A stretch of DNA of 64,000 nt, taken from contig LR590463.1 of NCBI GenBank assembly GCA_901472405.1, forward strand, positions 2,480,001 through 2,544,000. Reading direction: 5' to 3'. A program made the position numbers and the translations under genes. The notes under the pieces were generated by a model. It was not told where the DNA came from. It ran no database searches and saw only the letters and a list, made by a program, of their open reading frames with translations. Shown piece after piece: positions 20,148 through 29,710 of this stretch; position 1 is the stretch's first letter; each line of letters starts with the position of its first letter. This stretch comes from Serratia rubidaea (lineage in GTDB: Bacteria; Pseudomonadota; Gammaproteobacteria; Enterobacterales; Enterobacteriaceae).

Positions 20148-20540
20148 ATGAGAAAAACAGCGCTGGCGTTTGCCCTCCCGCTCCTGCTATTTATCAAAAT
20201 GACTTCCGCCGCCACCGACTGCGCACCGCTGGAAAGCGCGATTAACGCCGATAACCGGCAGACTTATCAGCAGTTGGTTCAGGGGGCGCTGACGGAAAAG
20301 GTGCAGCTGGCAACGATCGGCATCACCAAAGTGCTGGCTGAAGATAAATGGCTGGCCGTGTTTGCCACTACGGAGATCGCCGACCCCGGCGTGTTTTTCT
20401 TTAACGAGCATAAATTTGTCGATGTCTGGGGCGGCATGGTGGAAGCACAAGAGCAGCGCACCGTTACCCGCTGGGCGCATGCGTTGCATATACCGGATCG
20501 ATTAACCCAATGTTTCTTTCAGGCCATCGTGATTCAATAG
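20148..20540 (+). CDS. Exported protein of unknown function
   Basis: A 130-residue protein with a signal peptide (ALAFALPLLLFIKMTSAA). The mature part has two cysteines (TDCAPLE and TQCFF), suggesting a periplasmic disulfide, and a repeated beta pattern (VQLATIGITKVLAEDKWLAVFATTEI, GVFFFNEHKFVDVWGG). No family recognised. ATG 20148 has weak tacgaggcccgc upstream. Confidence 0.6.
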   Translation: MRKTALAFALPLLLFIKMTSAATDCAPLESAINADNRQTYQQLVQGALTEKVQLATIGITKVLAEDKWLAVFATTEIADPGVFFFNEHKFVDVWGGMVEAQEQRTVTRWAHALHIPDRLTQCFFQAIVIQ

Positions 20541-20566
20541 AAACGGCAACCTCCCTGTCGCCGTTT
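20541..20566. terminator. Candidate bidirectional terminator
   Basis: Stem aaacggc / gccgttt with a 12-nt loop between the convergent genes ending at 20540 and 20578. The A and T ends would serve as U-runs in both directions. Confidence 0.45.
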
Positions 20567-20577
20567 GCGCCGGCCTG

Positions 20578-21749
20578 CTAACTAAATTCCACCCAGCCAG
20601 CGCCGTTATCCGCCGAGCGGACACAGTGCTCCACCCAGCGCACTCCCAGCACTCCGGCGTGCACGTCGGGATACCAGAAGTCTTTCAACAGCGCTTCATC
20701 GCGGCGGTCGCTGGCGTCCATGGCGATGGCAAAGCGACGGTACAGATTCGACCAGGCTTCAAACAGCCCTTCCGTATGGCCGCCGCCAATGCGATCGTCC
20801 TGCAGCGCCTGCGCATCCAGATAGCCCATGCCGCGCTCGAGAATGCGCACCGGCTCGCCCTGCACTTCAAAGCGCAGCTGGTTGGGCTGCTCATCCCACC
20901 ACTCCAGGCTGGCCTTTTCGCCGACGATGCGGATTTTCTGCCCGTGCATTGACCCGCTGTTAACCGCCGAGCACCACAGCGTACCGACGGCGCCATTATC
21001 AAACTCCATCAGCACATGGGCGTTATCCTCCAGCGGCGCGCGGCTTTTGACAAAGCTCTGGCGGGCGCACATCAGGCGTTTAATCTTCAGCGCCGGCGCC
21101 ATGGTCTCCGCCAGGAATAAGGTGTGGGTCGCCAGATCGCCCAACACGTAGCTGGGGCCGACAAAACGCGGGTCAACGCGCCAGCGGGTGCTGGGGTTGT
21201 CCTGCTCGACCGGCTGGGCGTGAAAACCGTGGCAAAACTGCATATTGACGATACGGATTTCGCCGAGCTGCCCTGCGGCGATCATCTGCCGCGCCTGCAA
21301 AATCAGCTGATGGCCGGCGTAACCGTAAGTGACACCGATAATTTTATTCTGCCGGCGGCTCAGCGCGGCCAGCTCTTCCGCCTCCTGGCTGCTGAAACAC
21401 AGCGGCTTCTCACACACCACGTGCAGGCCAGCCTCCAGCGCCGCGCGGCAGATGGCGTAGTGCGTGTTGTTAGGCGTGGCGATGGACACCGCCTCAATGC
21501 CGTCCTCCCGCGCCGCCTCCGCCGCAAACATCGCCTGATAATCCGCATAGCAGCGCTCCGCCGCCACGCCAGGCTTTCGCCAAACGCACGCCCGCGCGAT
21601 GCGTCAATATCGAACGCGCCGGCCAGCAGCGTAAAGGTGTTGTCGCGCAGCGCGGTGCTGCGGTGAATATAGCCAATCTGGCTGGTGCCGCCGCCGCCCA
21701 CCATGCCCCAACGCAGCGATCTGTCTAGTGGTTTAACGCCATTAATCAT
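20578..21749 (-). pseudogene. Gfo/Idh/MocA-family oxidoreductase (frameshifted as sequenced)
   Basis: About 390 residues after repair. N-terminal NAD(P)-binding domain (WGMVGGGGTSQIGYIHRSTA, VSIATPNNTHY, VVCEKPL with the catalytic Lys) and C-terminal substrate domain (SYVLGDLATHTLFLAE, where His/Asp are catalytic). The frame breaks at CC 21569-21570, where one more C restores FGESLGVAAERCYADYQAM. The sequence is of the inositol/sugar oxidoreductase type with unknown substrate. Single gene; caggagaca precedes ATG 21749. Confidence 0.8.
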
Positions 21750-22257
21750 ACGGTTGTCTCCTGTTTAAAACCGACGAACTGTAAGTAACGCAAACTTTCG
21801 GCAACGCCACACAGCAGAAGGCCATCACAAAGCGCGTAGCGTGTTTTTACCTGCGGCCGTTATGCCGTTCACTCTGTCGAGTAAATTCGCCCGATACTGA
21901 ACGTTAATTTCATTGTTAACAATAATGAAAATTACATTCTTTGATGGCGGTCATATTTATTTTGGTGGGCCACATGAGGACTCTCTCATGGCAGCAGACG
22001 TTACGGCTGGTTTGCTAAACGGCAGCATCACATTTGGCGTAATCGCCGCTATGATTTGATGAAATTTTTATTCCAATGCAAAGGGGGTAACAAAATAGGT
22101 TAGACGTTCCAACGGCGATCCTGCCATAGGTATCGGCCCTGAGGCGCCGTCAGTGTGCGTAGCTGCCTTGTATTGGATGACCGCATCACACGGCTGCGGG
22201 ACAGTTTGTAACGGTGACAAATAACCCGGGCAGCTTGCAGGTTACCTGGCGGACGTT
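21750..22257. other. Intergenic region with a 12-bp palindrome
   Basis: About 500 bp with no recognised gene. At 21912-21923 lies ATTGTTAACAAT, a perfect palindrome about 160 bp upstream of the oxidoreductase start, possibly a regulator site. The part close to 22257 carries no clear terminator for the T6SS island. Confidence 0.45.
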
Positions 22258-22689
22258 TCATTCTGTCAGCGATTCATCTTCAACGGTATAGGTGTCAGCA
22301 AAAGGATCGACCCATTTATAATCGTTATAAAATAACGTGACTACATCACCGGTATCCCATACTAGCGTTCCCCCACCACTGGAAGATATTTTCCACTTAC
22401 CCTGCGTATTGTCGCTAAACGCAATCGTTCCTTGTGCATAACAAGGAGAGTAGCGCTCATGAGCATTGAACATTAACGGAACAGGATATGATTTTGAGAA
22501 AAAATCCTTTACTTCCGCAACCGTGATGTTGAACGTTTGGCACCCTTTCCTCACATTTTCCGATGTATCTTCGCTTTTCCCAACTTCATCAACCTTCACC
22601 TCGGTGATTTTCCTGAGTGGAATATGACCAGCCGCAACGGAATGCATAATGCCTGTCAGTAAGATTATAAATATTAAACATTTTACCAT
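22258..22689 (-). CDS. Periplasmic immunity protein candidate for T6SS amidase
   Basis: A 143-residue exported protein: hydrophobic signal in residues 1-20 ending VAAG, then a mature part with two cysteines (Cys50, Cys83) able to form a disulfide. No domain recognised. Its ATG overlaps the 3' end of the amidase gene by 7 bp, so the two are translationally coupled, as expected for effector and immunity. Its periplasmic address matches a peptidoglycan-cleaving toxin. The gene is A+T-richer than the flanking chromosome. Function is inferred only from position and export. Confidence 0.65.
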   Translation of the reverse strand: MVKCLIFIILLTGIMHSVAAGHIPLRKITEVKVDEVGKSEDTSENVRKGCQTFNITVAEVKDFFSKSYPVPLMFNAHERYSPCYAQGTIAFSDNTQGKWKISSSGGGTLVWDTGDVVTLFYNDYKWVDPFADTYTVEDESLTE

Positions 22690-23282
22690 TGTGCCGTGCT
22701 CGCTTCTGTTTTAACTTTATACGATATTTCCGGATGTCTGAATACTTCAGACATTGATATGTTTAATGTATCAGCGAGTTCAGCTAATAACCATTTCAAT
22801 GCACTATTTTGTTTATGATTTACCTTTTCATAAATTGCATTTTCACCTTCGCCGGAAACAGGCCTGCCGACAATCTCAATCCCCAGAGAATCAAAGTTGG
22901 CAGGATACCTTTCCGGGTACGGTTTCTTTTGTTCCAAACGGGAAAGCTGCCTATATTTATTCAATAATGGCTTTACTGCTGAGAATTCTGAAGGGTTGCA
23001 TTTACTTTCCATGTAACATCTGGACCTTATATTTCCAACATGATTGGTGATCTTAAAAACGGAAGCAGTTTGATAAATCAAACCATCTTTATCTATCAAA
23101 AAATGAGCCCCGTTTGCCCCTGGGTTTTTATAACTATTAAAAGAACTATCAGCAGTGGATCCGCCGGTCTGGTGTACAACAATTCCATTCACCTTCTCCA
23201 GTCTTCTTCGCTCTATCATTCTGAATCTTCTGACGATAATACGTTCAGCATCTATCATGCCATTTTTATCTATAAATAACAT
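22683..23282 (-). CDS. Amidase_2-type peptidoglycan amidase, probable T6SS effector
   Basis: A 199-residue protein of the N-acetylmuramoyl-L-alanine amidase / PGRP fold without signal peptide. Zinc-ligand candidates: His37 in VNGIVVHQTGG and His183 in EVFRHPEISY; between them AHFLIDKDGLIYQTA and NFDSLGIEIVG are standard Amidase_2 strands. The usual third ligand (Cys/Asp after the last His) is not obvious in KVKTEAST. Lack of export signal, a preceding hcp gene 28 bp upstream and a following exported immunity candidate indicate delivery into neighbours by the type VI needle, where it would cut cell-wall stem peptides. Start 23282 has aaaggaacgg upstream. Confidence 0.75.
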   Translation of the reverse strand: MLFIDKNGMIDAERIIVRRFRMIERRRLEKVNGIVVHQTGGSTADSSFNSYKNPGANGAHFLIDKDGLIYQTASVFKITNHVGNIRSRCYMESKCNPSEFSAVKPLLNKYRQLSRLEQKKPYPERYPANFDSLGIEIVGRPVSGEGENAIYEKVNHKQNSALKWLLAELADTLNISMSEVFRHPEISYKVKTEASTAQW

Positions 23283-23310
23283 TCCGTTCCTTTCTTTATC
23301 TCATAATGGC

Positions 23311-23793
23311 TCAAGTTATAATATTGGCTTCAATATCATATCCCATGGAAGATAAACCCATGAAAATCCCTTTTTCACTTTGTATTACATAATCCATATT
23401 GATCCTAGAAAAAGATAACCCCACTTCCTCTCTGGGTGCGCGCATAGTACGGTAACCGACAGGCTGAACACCGATGATAATGACGTTTTGAAGTGTAATG
23501 CGAAAATATTCAAGTGGCGAACCACCTGACTTTCTTATGGTAATAACAGCCTCAGGAATACATTCCCCCAGCAAACAGTGCCTAAGCAGTTTCGGGCTGA
23601 ACTTATCGATGTGGCGTTCAAAATAAAGGCCCTCGACGGCTAATTTCCCTGTACCACCGCTACTGCCTAAGTTAGCAGATGGCATCTGACCAACAGTCCA
23701 CTCCCAGCGCAGTAGCTCAATGTTATCTTTGCAAGTTGAGTTCTGTAGCTCACCTTCTATATCATTGAATTTTATAAATGCATCATTAATCAT
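23311..23793 (-). CDS. hcp: T6SS tube protein Hcp (orphan)
   Basis: A 160-residue Hcp family protein, the usual size, forming hexameric rings of the type VI tube. Family segments: AFIKFNDIEGE at the N-terminus, VEGLYFERHIDKFSPKLLRHCLLGE, and the C-terminal beta strands ending VQPVGYRTMRAPREEVGLSFSRINMDY. Start at 23793 is preferred to longer frames because aaggtg lies 6 nt upstream and Hcp normally begins M.(N/D)AFIKF. No other T6SS structural gene is in the window, so it must use an apparatus encoded elsewhere. It leads the amidase-immunity pair and probably chaperones or loads the amidase. Confidence 0.8.
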   Translation of the reverse strand: MINDAFIKFNDIEGELQNSTCKDNIELLRWEWTVGQMPSANLGSSGGTGKLAVEGLYFERHIDKFSPKLLRHCLLGECIPEAVITIRKSGGSPLEYFRITLQNVIIIGVQPVGYRTMRAPREEVGLSFSRINMDYVIQSEKGIFMGLSSMGYDIEANIIT

Positions 23794-23862
23794 AAACACA
23801 CCTTGAAAAACCATTATTTCACACCCCCAATTCATATAAGCTATTTTTCGGGATGAGTCCAC

Positions 23863-24163
23863 ATAACTGTTAAAAAATTAAAATAAACCAGATTTATATT
23901 ACGTCGTTATATTTACATTATTAGGTTAAACGTAGTCGCAATTAAATTCACGAGGCTGGGTTGATAGATTTTGTTTTATATAAATATCCACTTGCAAACC
24001 AGAAAAATATCGATATTCACAGCCGCTACCTGCTGATAAACACAACTACGTCACATATCGCCAACCCCGGATGACGACACCTTCAGGTTCTGTGTAAGAT
24101 AACCGCCAAAATGCGGCTGCGGGTTGGCCGACAGATTATCGCTACGCTTATCGGGAGAGTCGG
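23863..24163. other. A+T-rich divergent promoter region
   Basis: About 300 bp between the hcp unit (minus) and tcuR (plus). The part to about 24020 is strongly A+T-rich, marking the edge of the T6SS island. No gene was seen. Confidence 0.5.
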
Positions 24164-25090
24164 ATGGAGCTTCGTCAGCTGCGCTACTTCGTACGCATTG
24201 TTGAAACCGGCAGTATGGGTAACGCCGCACAGGATCTGAATATCGGCGTCTCCGCACTGAGCCAGCAGATGACGCGCCTGGAAAATGAGCTCGCCACCCG
24301 TCTGTTGCAACGCACCTCGCGCGGGGTCACGCCGACCAGCGCCGGCCTGGCCTTTTATTCGCAGGCGCAGCTGTCGCTGCGTCATGCCGACGACGCGGTT
24401 CTCGCCGCCCGGGAAGCGCGACTTTCCGGCCACGTCAGCGTGGGGTTTTCTTCCAGCACCGCCTCTGTTCTCGGCATTCCGTTTATTAACGCCATGCGTG
24501 AAAACTATCCCGACGTGCGTCTGCATATTGTGGAGAGCCTTTCCGGCAACCTTGAGCGCATGATCAATACCCGTCAGATTGATTTAGCCGTGGTCTTTCA
24601 GCCGGATAAAATCATGCGCTGGAGCGCCAGGCCCGTGCTGGAGGAGCGGCTGTTCTTAATCGGCGCTCATGCCCTGCTGGCACAGATTCCCGGCGATCAA
24701 ATCGTTCCCGGCCGGCTCGCCGGCATTCCGCTGATTATGCCGAGCAAAGGGCACGGTCTGCGCGGCATTCTGCAGGAGATCTGCAGCACGCACGCGCTCA
24801 ATCTCGATATCGTGACGGAAATTGACGGACTGGCCCTGCTGATGCGCGCGGTGCGCGAGGGCGTGGGCGCAACGATCCAGCCCGGCGCGGCCATTTCCCT
24901 GCTGGATAAGGACGCGCTGAGGGTGATCGGTATCCAGAATCCGATACTGAGCCGTCCCAACTTTTTAGTCAGCCTTTCCGATGATGAACTTCCGCCGGCG
25001 GGCCTCGCCGCCCGCGTGGTGCTCAGCAAAGTCATGCGCCAGCTGGTCGATGCCGGCAGTTGGCCGGGGGCGACCCTTTACGCCGGCTAA
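24164..25090 (+). CDS. tcuR: LysR-family regulator of tricarballylate utilisation
   Basis: A 308-residue LysR regulator with N-terminal helix-turn-helix (MELRQLRYFVRIVETGSM, SALSQQMTRLENELATRLLQRTSRGVTPTSAG) and effector domain. It lies directly before tcuA-tcuB on the same strand with 90 bp between, the arrangement of the tricarballylate system, so it is assigned TcuR by context and general similarity to the Nac/TcuR group. It would activate tcuAB on tricarballylate. Confidence 0.7.
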   Translation: MELRQLRYFVRIVETGSMGNAAQDLNIGVSALSQQMTRLENELATRLLQRTSRGVTPTSAGLAFYSQAQLSLRHADDAVLAAREARLSGHVSVGFSSSTASVLGIPFINAMRENYPDVRLHIVESLSGNLERMINTRQIDLAVVFQPDKIMRWSARPVLEERLFLIGAHALLAQIPGDQIVPGRLAGIPLIMPSKGHGLRGILQEICSTHALNLDIVTEIDGLALLMRAVREGVGATIQPGAAISLLDKDALRVIGIQNPILSRPNFLVSLSDDELPPAGLAARVVLSKVMRQLVDAGSWPGATLYAG

Positions 25091-25180
25091 AGCCCCGTTT
25101 AGTTCTGCGGCATGGCGGCCGCCTGCCTCACCCGTATACATTCCGACGATAGATTTAATCCTGCGTTAGGTGGAGATGAA

Positions 25181-26581
25181 ATGGTCGATGTACTGGTGAT
25201 TGGCGGCGGCAATGCCGCCCTATGCGCCGCCCTGACGGCCCGTGAGGCCGGCGCGTCGGTGCTGCTGCTGGAAGCGGCGCCGCGCGAATGGCGCGGGGGA
25301 AACTCGCAGCACACGCGTAATTTACGCTGCATGCACGATGCGCCGCAGGATGTCCTGGTGGACAGCTACGGCGAAGAGGAGTACTGGCAGGATCTGCGGC
25401 GGGTAACCGACGGTCATACCGACGAAGCGCTGGCGCGCCTGGTGATCCGCACTTCTGCGCACTGCCGCGACTGGATGCGCCGCCACGGCGTTAACTTCCA
25501 GCCGCCGCTGTCGGGCGCGCTGCACGTGGCGCGCACCAATGCGTTCTTTATGGGCGGCGGTAAAGCGCTGGTGAACGCCTATTACCGCAGCGCAGAACGT
25601 CTGGGGGTGCAGATCCGCTACAACACGCCGGTACAGTCGCTTGAGCTACGGGAAGGAAACTTTGTCGCCGCCATGGCGGGAGAGGAACGGATCGAAGCCA
25701 AAGCCTGCGTGCTCGCTGCCGGCGGGTTTGAATCCAACCGCGCGTGGCTGCGCGCGGCCTGGGGGCAAAATGCGCGCGGCGAATGGCCGGCCGACAATTT
25801 TTTAATTCGCGGCACCCGCTTTAATCAGGGCGTACTGCTCAAATTTATGATGGACGCGGGCGCGGACATTATCGGCGACCCTTCCCAGTCGCACTGCGTG
25901 GCCATCGACGCCAGAGCGCCGCGCTATGACGGCGGCATCTGCACCCGCGTAGACTGCGTGTCGCTGGGGATTGTGGTTAACCGCGATGCCGAACGTTTCT
26001 ATGACGAAGGCGAAGACTTCTGGCCGAAGCGTTACGCCATCTGGGGGCGTCTGGTAGCCCTTCAGGCCGGACAAATCGGCTATTCGATTATCGACAGCAA
26101 AGCGATCGGCCATTTTATGCCGCCGGTGTTCCCCGGCGTACAGGCTGACACGCTGGCCGAACTGGCCCGGCGGCTGGGGCTGGACGCCGCGCGCTTTACC
26201 CACACCGTGACGCAATACAATCAGGCCTGCAGACCGGGGCGTTTCGACCACACCACGCTCGACGACTGCAGCACGGAACATCTGACGCCGCCGAAAACGC
26301 ACTGGGCGCGCCCGCTCGATACGCCGCCCTATTACGGTTACGCCCTGCGCCCGGGAATAACCTTCACCTACCTTGGGCTGAAAGTGAACGATCGCGCGGC
26401 CGTGCACTTTGCCGGCCGGCCGAGCCGCAACCTGTTTGTCGCCGGGGAAATGATGGCGGGCAACGTGCTGGGCAAGGGCTATACCGCCGGGGTGGGCATG
26501 TCTATCGGCACCACCTTCGGCCGCATTGCCGGTAAAGAGGCCGCTCTGGCGGCACGGGAGGCGCAGTATGCAGCCGCTTGA
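25181..26581 (+). CDS. tcuA: FAD-dependent tricarballylate dehydrogenase TcuA
   Basis: A 466-residue flavoprotein oxidising tricarballylate to cis-aconitate; Salmonella TcuA is about the same length. FAD-binding [17 protein letters not shown] opens the chain, [17 protein letters not shown] matches the fumarate-reductase-like region, and [20 protein letters not shown] ends it. Start 25181 follows aggtggag; a longer frame to 25112 is less likely. Its 3' end overlaps tcuB by 14 bp. Electrons pass to TcuB. Confidence 0.85.
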   Translation: MVDVLVIGGGNAALCAALTAREAGASVLLLEAAPREWRGGNSQHTRNLRCMHDAPQDVLVDSYGEEEYWQDLRRVTDGHTDEALARLVIRTSAHCRDWMRRHGVNFQPPLSGALHVARTNAFFMGGGKALVNAYYRSAERLGVQIRYNTPVQSLELREGNFVAAMAGEERIEAKACVLAAGGFESNRAWLRAAWGQNARGEWPADNFLIRGTRFNQGVLLKFMMDAGADIIGDPSQSHCVAIDARAPRYDGGICTRVDCVSLGIVVNRDAERFYDEGEDFWPKRYAIWGRLVALQAGQIGYSIIDSKAIGHFMPPVFPGVQADTLAELARRLGLDAARFTHTVTQYNQACRPGRFDHTTLDDCSTEHLTPPKTHWARPLDTPPYYGYALRPGITFTYLGLKVNDRAAVHFAGRPSRNLFVAGEMMAGNVLGKGYTAGVGMSIGTTFGRIAGKEAALAAREAQYAAA

Positions 26582-27701
26582 GCAACGGATTATCGACGTC
26601 AACGTGCTGAGCGAGGCGGAAACCGAGGTTGAACGCGTGATGCAGGTGTGTAACGCCTGCCGCTATTGCGAAGGGTTTTGCGCCGTGTTTCCGGCGATGA
26701 CCCAGCGGCTGGCGTTCGCTAAGGCGGATATTAATTATCTGGCCAATCTCTGCCACAACTGCGGCGCCTGCCTGCACGCCTGCCAGTACGCGCCGCCCCA
26801 TGAGTTTGCCATCAACGTGCCACAGGCGATGGCGCAGGTGCGGCTGGAGACCTATCAGCATTACGCCCGTCCGGCGGCCTTGGGTGCGCTGTACCGCCGC
26901 GCCGGCGTCACCGTCACCCTGGCGCTGGCCCTGGGGCTGACGCTGTTTTTACTGCTCGCCATCGCGCTGACGGGATCGCTGCGTCATCCGCCGCTGGCCG
27001 GTGATTTTTACCAAATCTTCCCGCACAACCTGCTGGCCTGGATGTTCGGCTCGGTATTCACGCTGGCGCTGGGGCTGCTGATGGCCGGCGTTATACGTTT
27101 CTGGCGCGAGATATCCCCCGGCGCGCCACGCTCCGCCGACCTTGCCGAAGCCTCTCATCATGCCCTTACCCTGACGTATCTCGACGGCGGACACGGCAAA
27201 GGCTGCAATGAGTCGGACGATGCCTTTACGCTGTTGCGCCGTCGTTTTCACCATTTCACCTTCTACGGCTTTATGCTCTGTTTTGCCGCCACCGTCACCG
27301 CCACCGGCTATCACTATTTCGCCGGCTGGCAGGCGCCCTATCCGTTCCTCAGCGTACCGGTCATCCTCGGCACGCTGGGCGGCATCGGCCTGCTGGTCGG
27401 TCCCGCCGGATTACTGTGGCTGAACCTGCGCCGTTCGCCGCTGCATGGCGACCCGCGGCAAAAACCGATGGATCGCGGTTTTATCCTGCTGCTGCTGTTA
27501 ACCAGCCTGAGCGGCCTGGGCCTACTGGCCGGCCGAGACGGCGCCTGGATGGGCGTCCTGCTGGCCCTCCATCTCGGCGTGGTGATGGCGCTGTTCCTGA
27601 CGATCCCCTATGGCAAATTCGCCCACGGCTTCTACCGCTGCGCCGCCTTGCTCAAATGGGCGATAGAGAAACGGCGCGGCAGCCACGCGGCCGACGGCTG
27701 A
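26568..27701 (+). CDS. tcuB: Tricarballylate utilisation iron-sulfur/heme protein TcuB
   Basis: A 377-residue membrane protein that re-oxidises the flavin of TcuA and passes electrons to the respiratory chain. Two [4Fe-4S] sites: [12 protein letters not shown] and [16 protein letters not shown]. Six or so hydrophobic helices follow (from about residue 115), including [27 protein letters not shown] with heme-ligating histidines. Start 26568 has cgggagg. In Salmonella the transporter tcuC follows; here it does not. Confidence 0.85.
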   Translation: MQPLEQRIIDVNVLSEAETEVERVMQVCNACRYCEGFCAVFPAMTQRLAFAKADINYLANLCHNCGACLHACQYAPPHEFAINVPQAMAQVRLETYQHYARPAALGALYRRAGVTVTLALALGLTLFLLLAIALTGSLRHPPLAGDFYQIFPHNLLAWMFGSVFTLALGLLMAGVIRFWREISPGAPRSADLAEASHHALTLTYLDGGHGKGCNESDDAFTLLRRRFHHFTFYGFMLCFAATVTATGYHYFAGWQAPYPFLSVPVILGTLGGIGLLVGPAGLLWLNLRRSPLHGDPRQKPMDRGFILLLLLTSLSGLGLLAGRDGAWMGVLLALHLGVVMALFLTIPYGKFAHGFYRCAALLKWAIEKRRGSHAADG

Positions 27702-27881
27702 ATCGCCGCCACGCCAAGCCACTAACGCGCCGTCTATTGTATCGCAATGTATCTGCCGGCCAGCCGGGTACACGACGATGCAATAACGCGGCGTTCCGCT
27801 AACACGCCCTATACATGCGCGTGGTCTCCTAACAGCGTTGTCATTCCTCTCCGAATGGCGCGCTAACAAGGAGCAACCACC
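27702..27881. promoter_or_regulatory. Intergenic gap before exported-hydrolase module
   Basis: 180 bp between tcuB and the DUF6130 gene, the likely position of the module's promoter, with ggagcaacc before the ATG at 27882. No distinct -35/-10 could be chosen with confidence. Confidence 0.3.
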
Positions 27882-28355
27882 ATGCTACGTAAACTTATCC
27901 TGTCCCCGTTACTGATTTTTACCTCGGCAACCTGCGCCTGGTCGGCAGAACCGGGCGCACACAGCGCCGCCGATATTCTCGGCCCGGCCGCCGTCGCCCC
28001 GCTGGAACGGCCGCAGCCGCCGGCAAAACTGATTGTCGATGCGCCGCTGGCCGGCCCGCTGCGTAAAGGCGCGGTGTTTATTCAGTACCGCGCGGAAAAC
28101 CTGCGGATTGAGCCGGTATACGGCCCCGAGGCGCGCCAGGTGGCGCCGCGCATCGGCCATATTCACGTAACCGTCGACGACAACCCGTGGCACTGGGCGG
28201 ACGCCAGCGGCGAACCGGTGATCCTGGTCGGACTGCCTGCGGGTAAGCATAAGGTCACCATCGCCCTCGCCGACCCGACGCACCGGCCGATTGACAGCAA
28301 GACCGTGGAATTCACCGTACCGCCGCATGCGCCGGTATCGCACGCCTCCCATTAA
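27882..28355 (+). CDS. DUF6130-like exported protein
   Basis: A 157-residue exported protein with signal peptide (LLIFTSATCAWSA). The mature domain is a beta-sandwich pattern (GAVFIQYRAENLRIEPVYGPEA, RIGHIHVTVDDNPWHWADASGEPVILVGLPAGKHKVTIALADPTHRP) as in DUF6130 proteins; the His-rich HIHV and WHW segments suggest a metal-binding face. Function unknown. First gene of an apparent operon with two exported hydrolases and a two-component system; the next gene starts 9 bp on. Confidence 0.7.
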   Translation: MLRKLILSPLLIFTSATCAWSAEPGAHSAADILGPAAVAPLERPQPPAKLIVDAPLAGPLRKGAVFIQYRAENLRIEPVYGPEARQVAPRIGHIHVTVDDNPWHWADASGEPVILVGLPAGKHKVTIALADPTHRPIDSKTVEFTVPPHAPVSHASH

Positions 28356-28364
28356 AGGTGAAAT

Positions 28365-29684
28365 ATGAACCGTTCAGATAACGAGTTACCCGATGCATCT
28401 CGCCGGCGTTTACTGCTGGCCTCCGCGGCGGGCGCCGCCGCCATCGGTTTGCTGGATCACGCCTGGGCGACGCCGGTCCGCCAGCCCGTTGTGCCGCCGA
28501 CCGACGACCAGATCCATCCGTTTACCATCGCCATTGCCGACAGCGAGCTGGCCGATCTCAAATTCCGGCTGGCGAGAACCCGCTGGCCCGATAAGGAAAC
28601 GGTGAGCGATGACTCACAGGGCCTGCAGTTACATAAAATCCGTCCGTTGGTGGAATATTGGGCGAACGGTTACAACTGGCGTAAGGTGGAAAGCCGGCTC
28701 AACGGCCTGCCGCAGTATGTGACCCGCCTTGACGGCCTGGCGATCCATTTTATCCACGTGCGTTCGCGCCAGCGCAACGCCATGCCGCTGATCATGACCC
28801 ACGGCTGGCCCGGCTCCGTGCTGGAGTTTCTGAAAGTTATCGGCCCGCTGACCGATCCTGTCGCCCATGGCGGCCGGGCTGATGACGCCTTCGACGTGGT
28901 GATCCCCTCCATTCCCGGCTACGGTTTTTCACAACGCCCGCACGATACCGGCTGGCAGCCGGCGCGCATTGCACGCATGTGGGATACGCTGATGAAGCGC
29001 CTGGGGTATACGCACTATGTCGCTCAGGGCGGCGATCACGGTTCGGTGATTTCCAACGCGATGGGGCGTCAGGCGCCCGCCGGTCTGCTGGGCATTCACC
29101 TGACCATGCCGGCTACCGTGCCGGATGCGCTGGTCAGCGCGATTAATCTGGGCCAGCCTGCGCCCGTGGCGCTGCAGCCGGACGAACAGCGGGCATTCGA
29201 TCGGCTTAGCCATTTCTTTACCCGCAACGCCGCCTACGGCGCGATGATGGTGACGCGGCCGCAGACGATCGGCTACGCGCTGCATGATTCCCCGACCGCG
29301 CTGGCGGCGTGGTCGTACGATAAAATCGCCCAATGGACAGACAGCGGCGGCGAGCCGGAACGCGTACTGACGCGCGACGAAATTCTTGACGATCTCTCCC
29401 TGTACTGGCTGACCCAGACCTCCGCGTCCGCCGCGCGTTTTTATTGGGAAAACAATAACAACAACTTCAGCGCGTCCGCCCAGCAGACCACGACGGTCAA
29501 GGTGCCGGTCGCCATTTCCGTCTTCCCGGGGGAAATCTACCAGACGCCGCAACGTTGGGCCGAGCAGGCGTTTCCGACACTCAGCTATTACCAGGCCGCG
29601 CCGCGCGGCGGACATTTCGCCGCCTGGGAACAGCCCGCCATTTTCACCGCTGAGCTACGCCGCGCCTTCCGTCCGCTGCGTTGA
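28365..29684 (+). CDS. Tat-exported epoxide hydrolase (EHN family)
   Basis: A 439-residue protein with twin-arginine signal (ASRRRLLLASAAGAAAIGLL), then an epoxide-hydrolase N-terminal domain and an alpha/beta-hydrolase core. Oxyanion-hole motif HGWPGS near residue 148, nucleophilic Asp in QGGDHGS, Glu in FPGEIY and His in GGHFAAWEQP complete the catalytic set of epoxide hydrolases, which open epoxides to diols. It would act in the periplasm. Overlapping operon context (9 bp after DUF6130 gene, 26 bp before the next hydrolase) suggests joint function. Substrate unknown. Confidence 0.8.
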   Translation: MNRSDNELPDASRRRLLLASAAGAAAIGLLDHAWATPVRQPVVPPTDDQIHPFTIAIADSELADLKFRLARTRWPDKETVSDDSQGLQLHKIRPLVEYWANGYNWRKVESRLNGLPQYVTRLDGLAIHFIHVRSRQRNAMPLIMTHGWPGSVLEFLKVIGPLTDPVAHGGRADDAFDVVIPSIPGYGFSQRPHDTGWQPARIARMWDTLMKRLGYTHYVAQGGDHGSVISNAMGRQAPAGLLGIHLTMPATVPDALVSAINLGQPAPVALQPDEQRAFDRLSHFFTRNAAYGAMMVTRPQTIGYALHDSPTALAAWSYDKIAQWTDSGGEPERVLTRDEILDDLSLYWLTQTSASAARFYWENNNNNFSASAQQTTTVKVPVAISVFPGEIYQTPQRWAEQAFPTLSYYQAAPRGGHFAAWEQPAIFTAELRRAFRPLR

Positions 29685-29710
29685 ACGCCCCTAATCCCGA
29701 GGAACCCACG

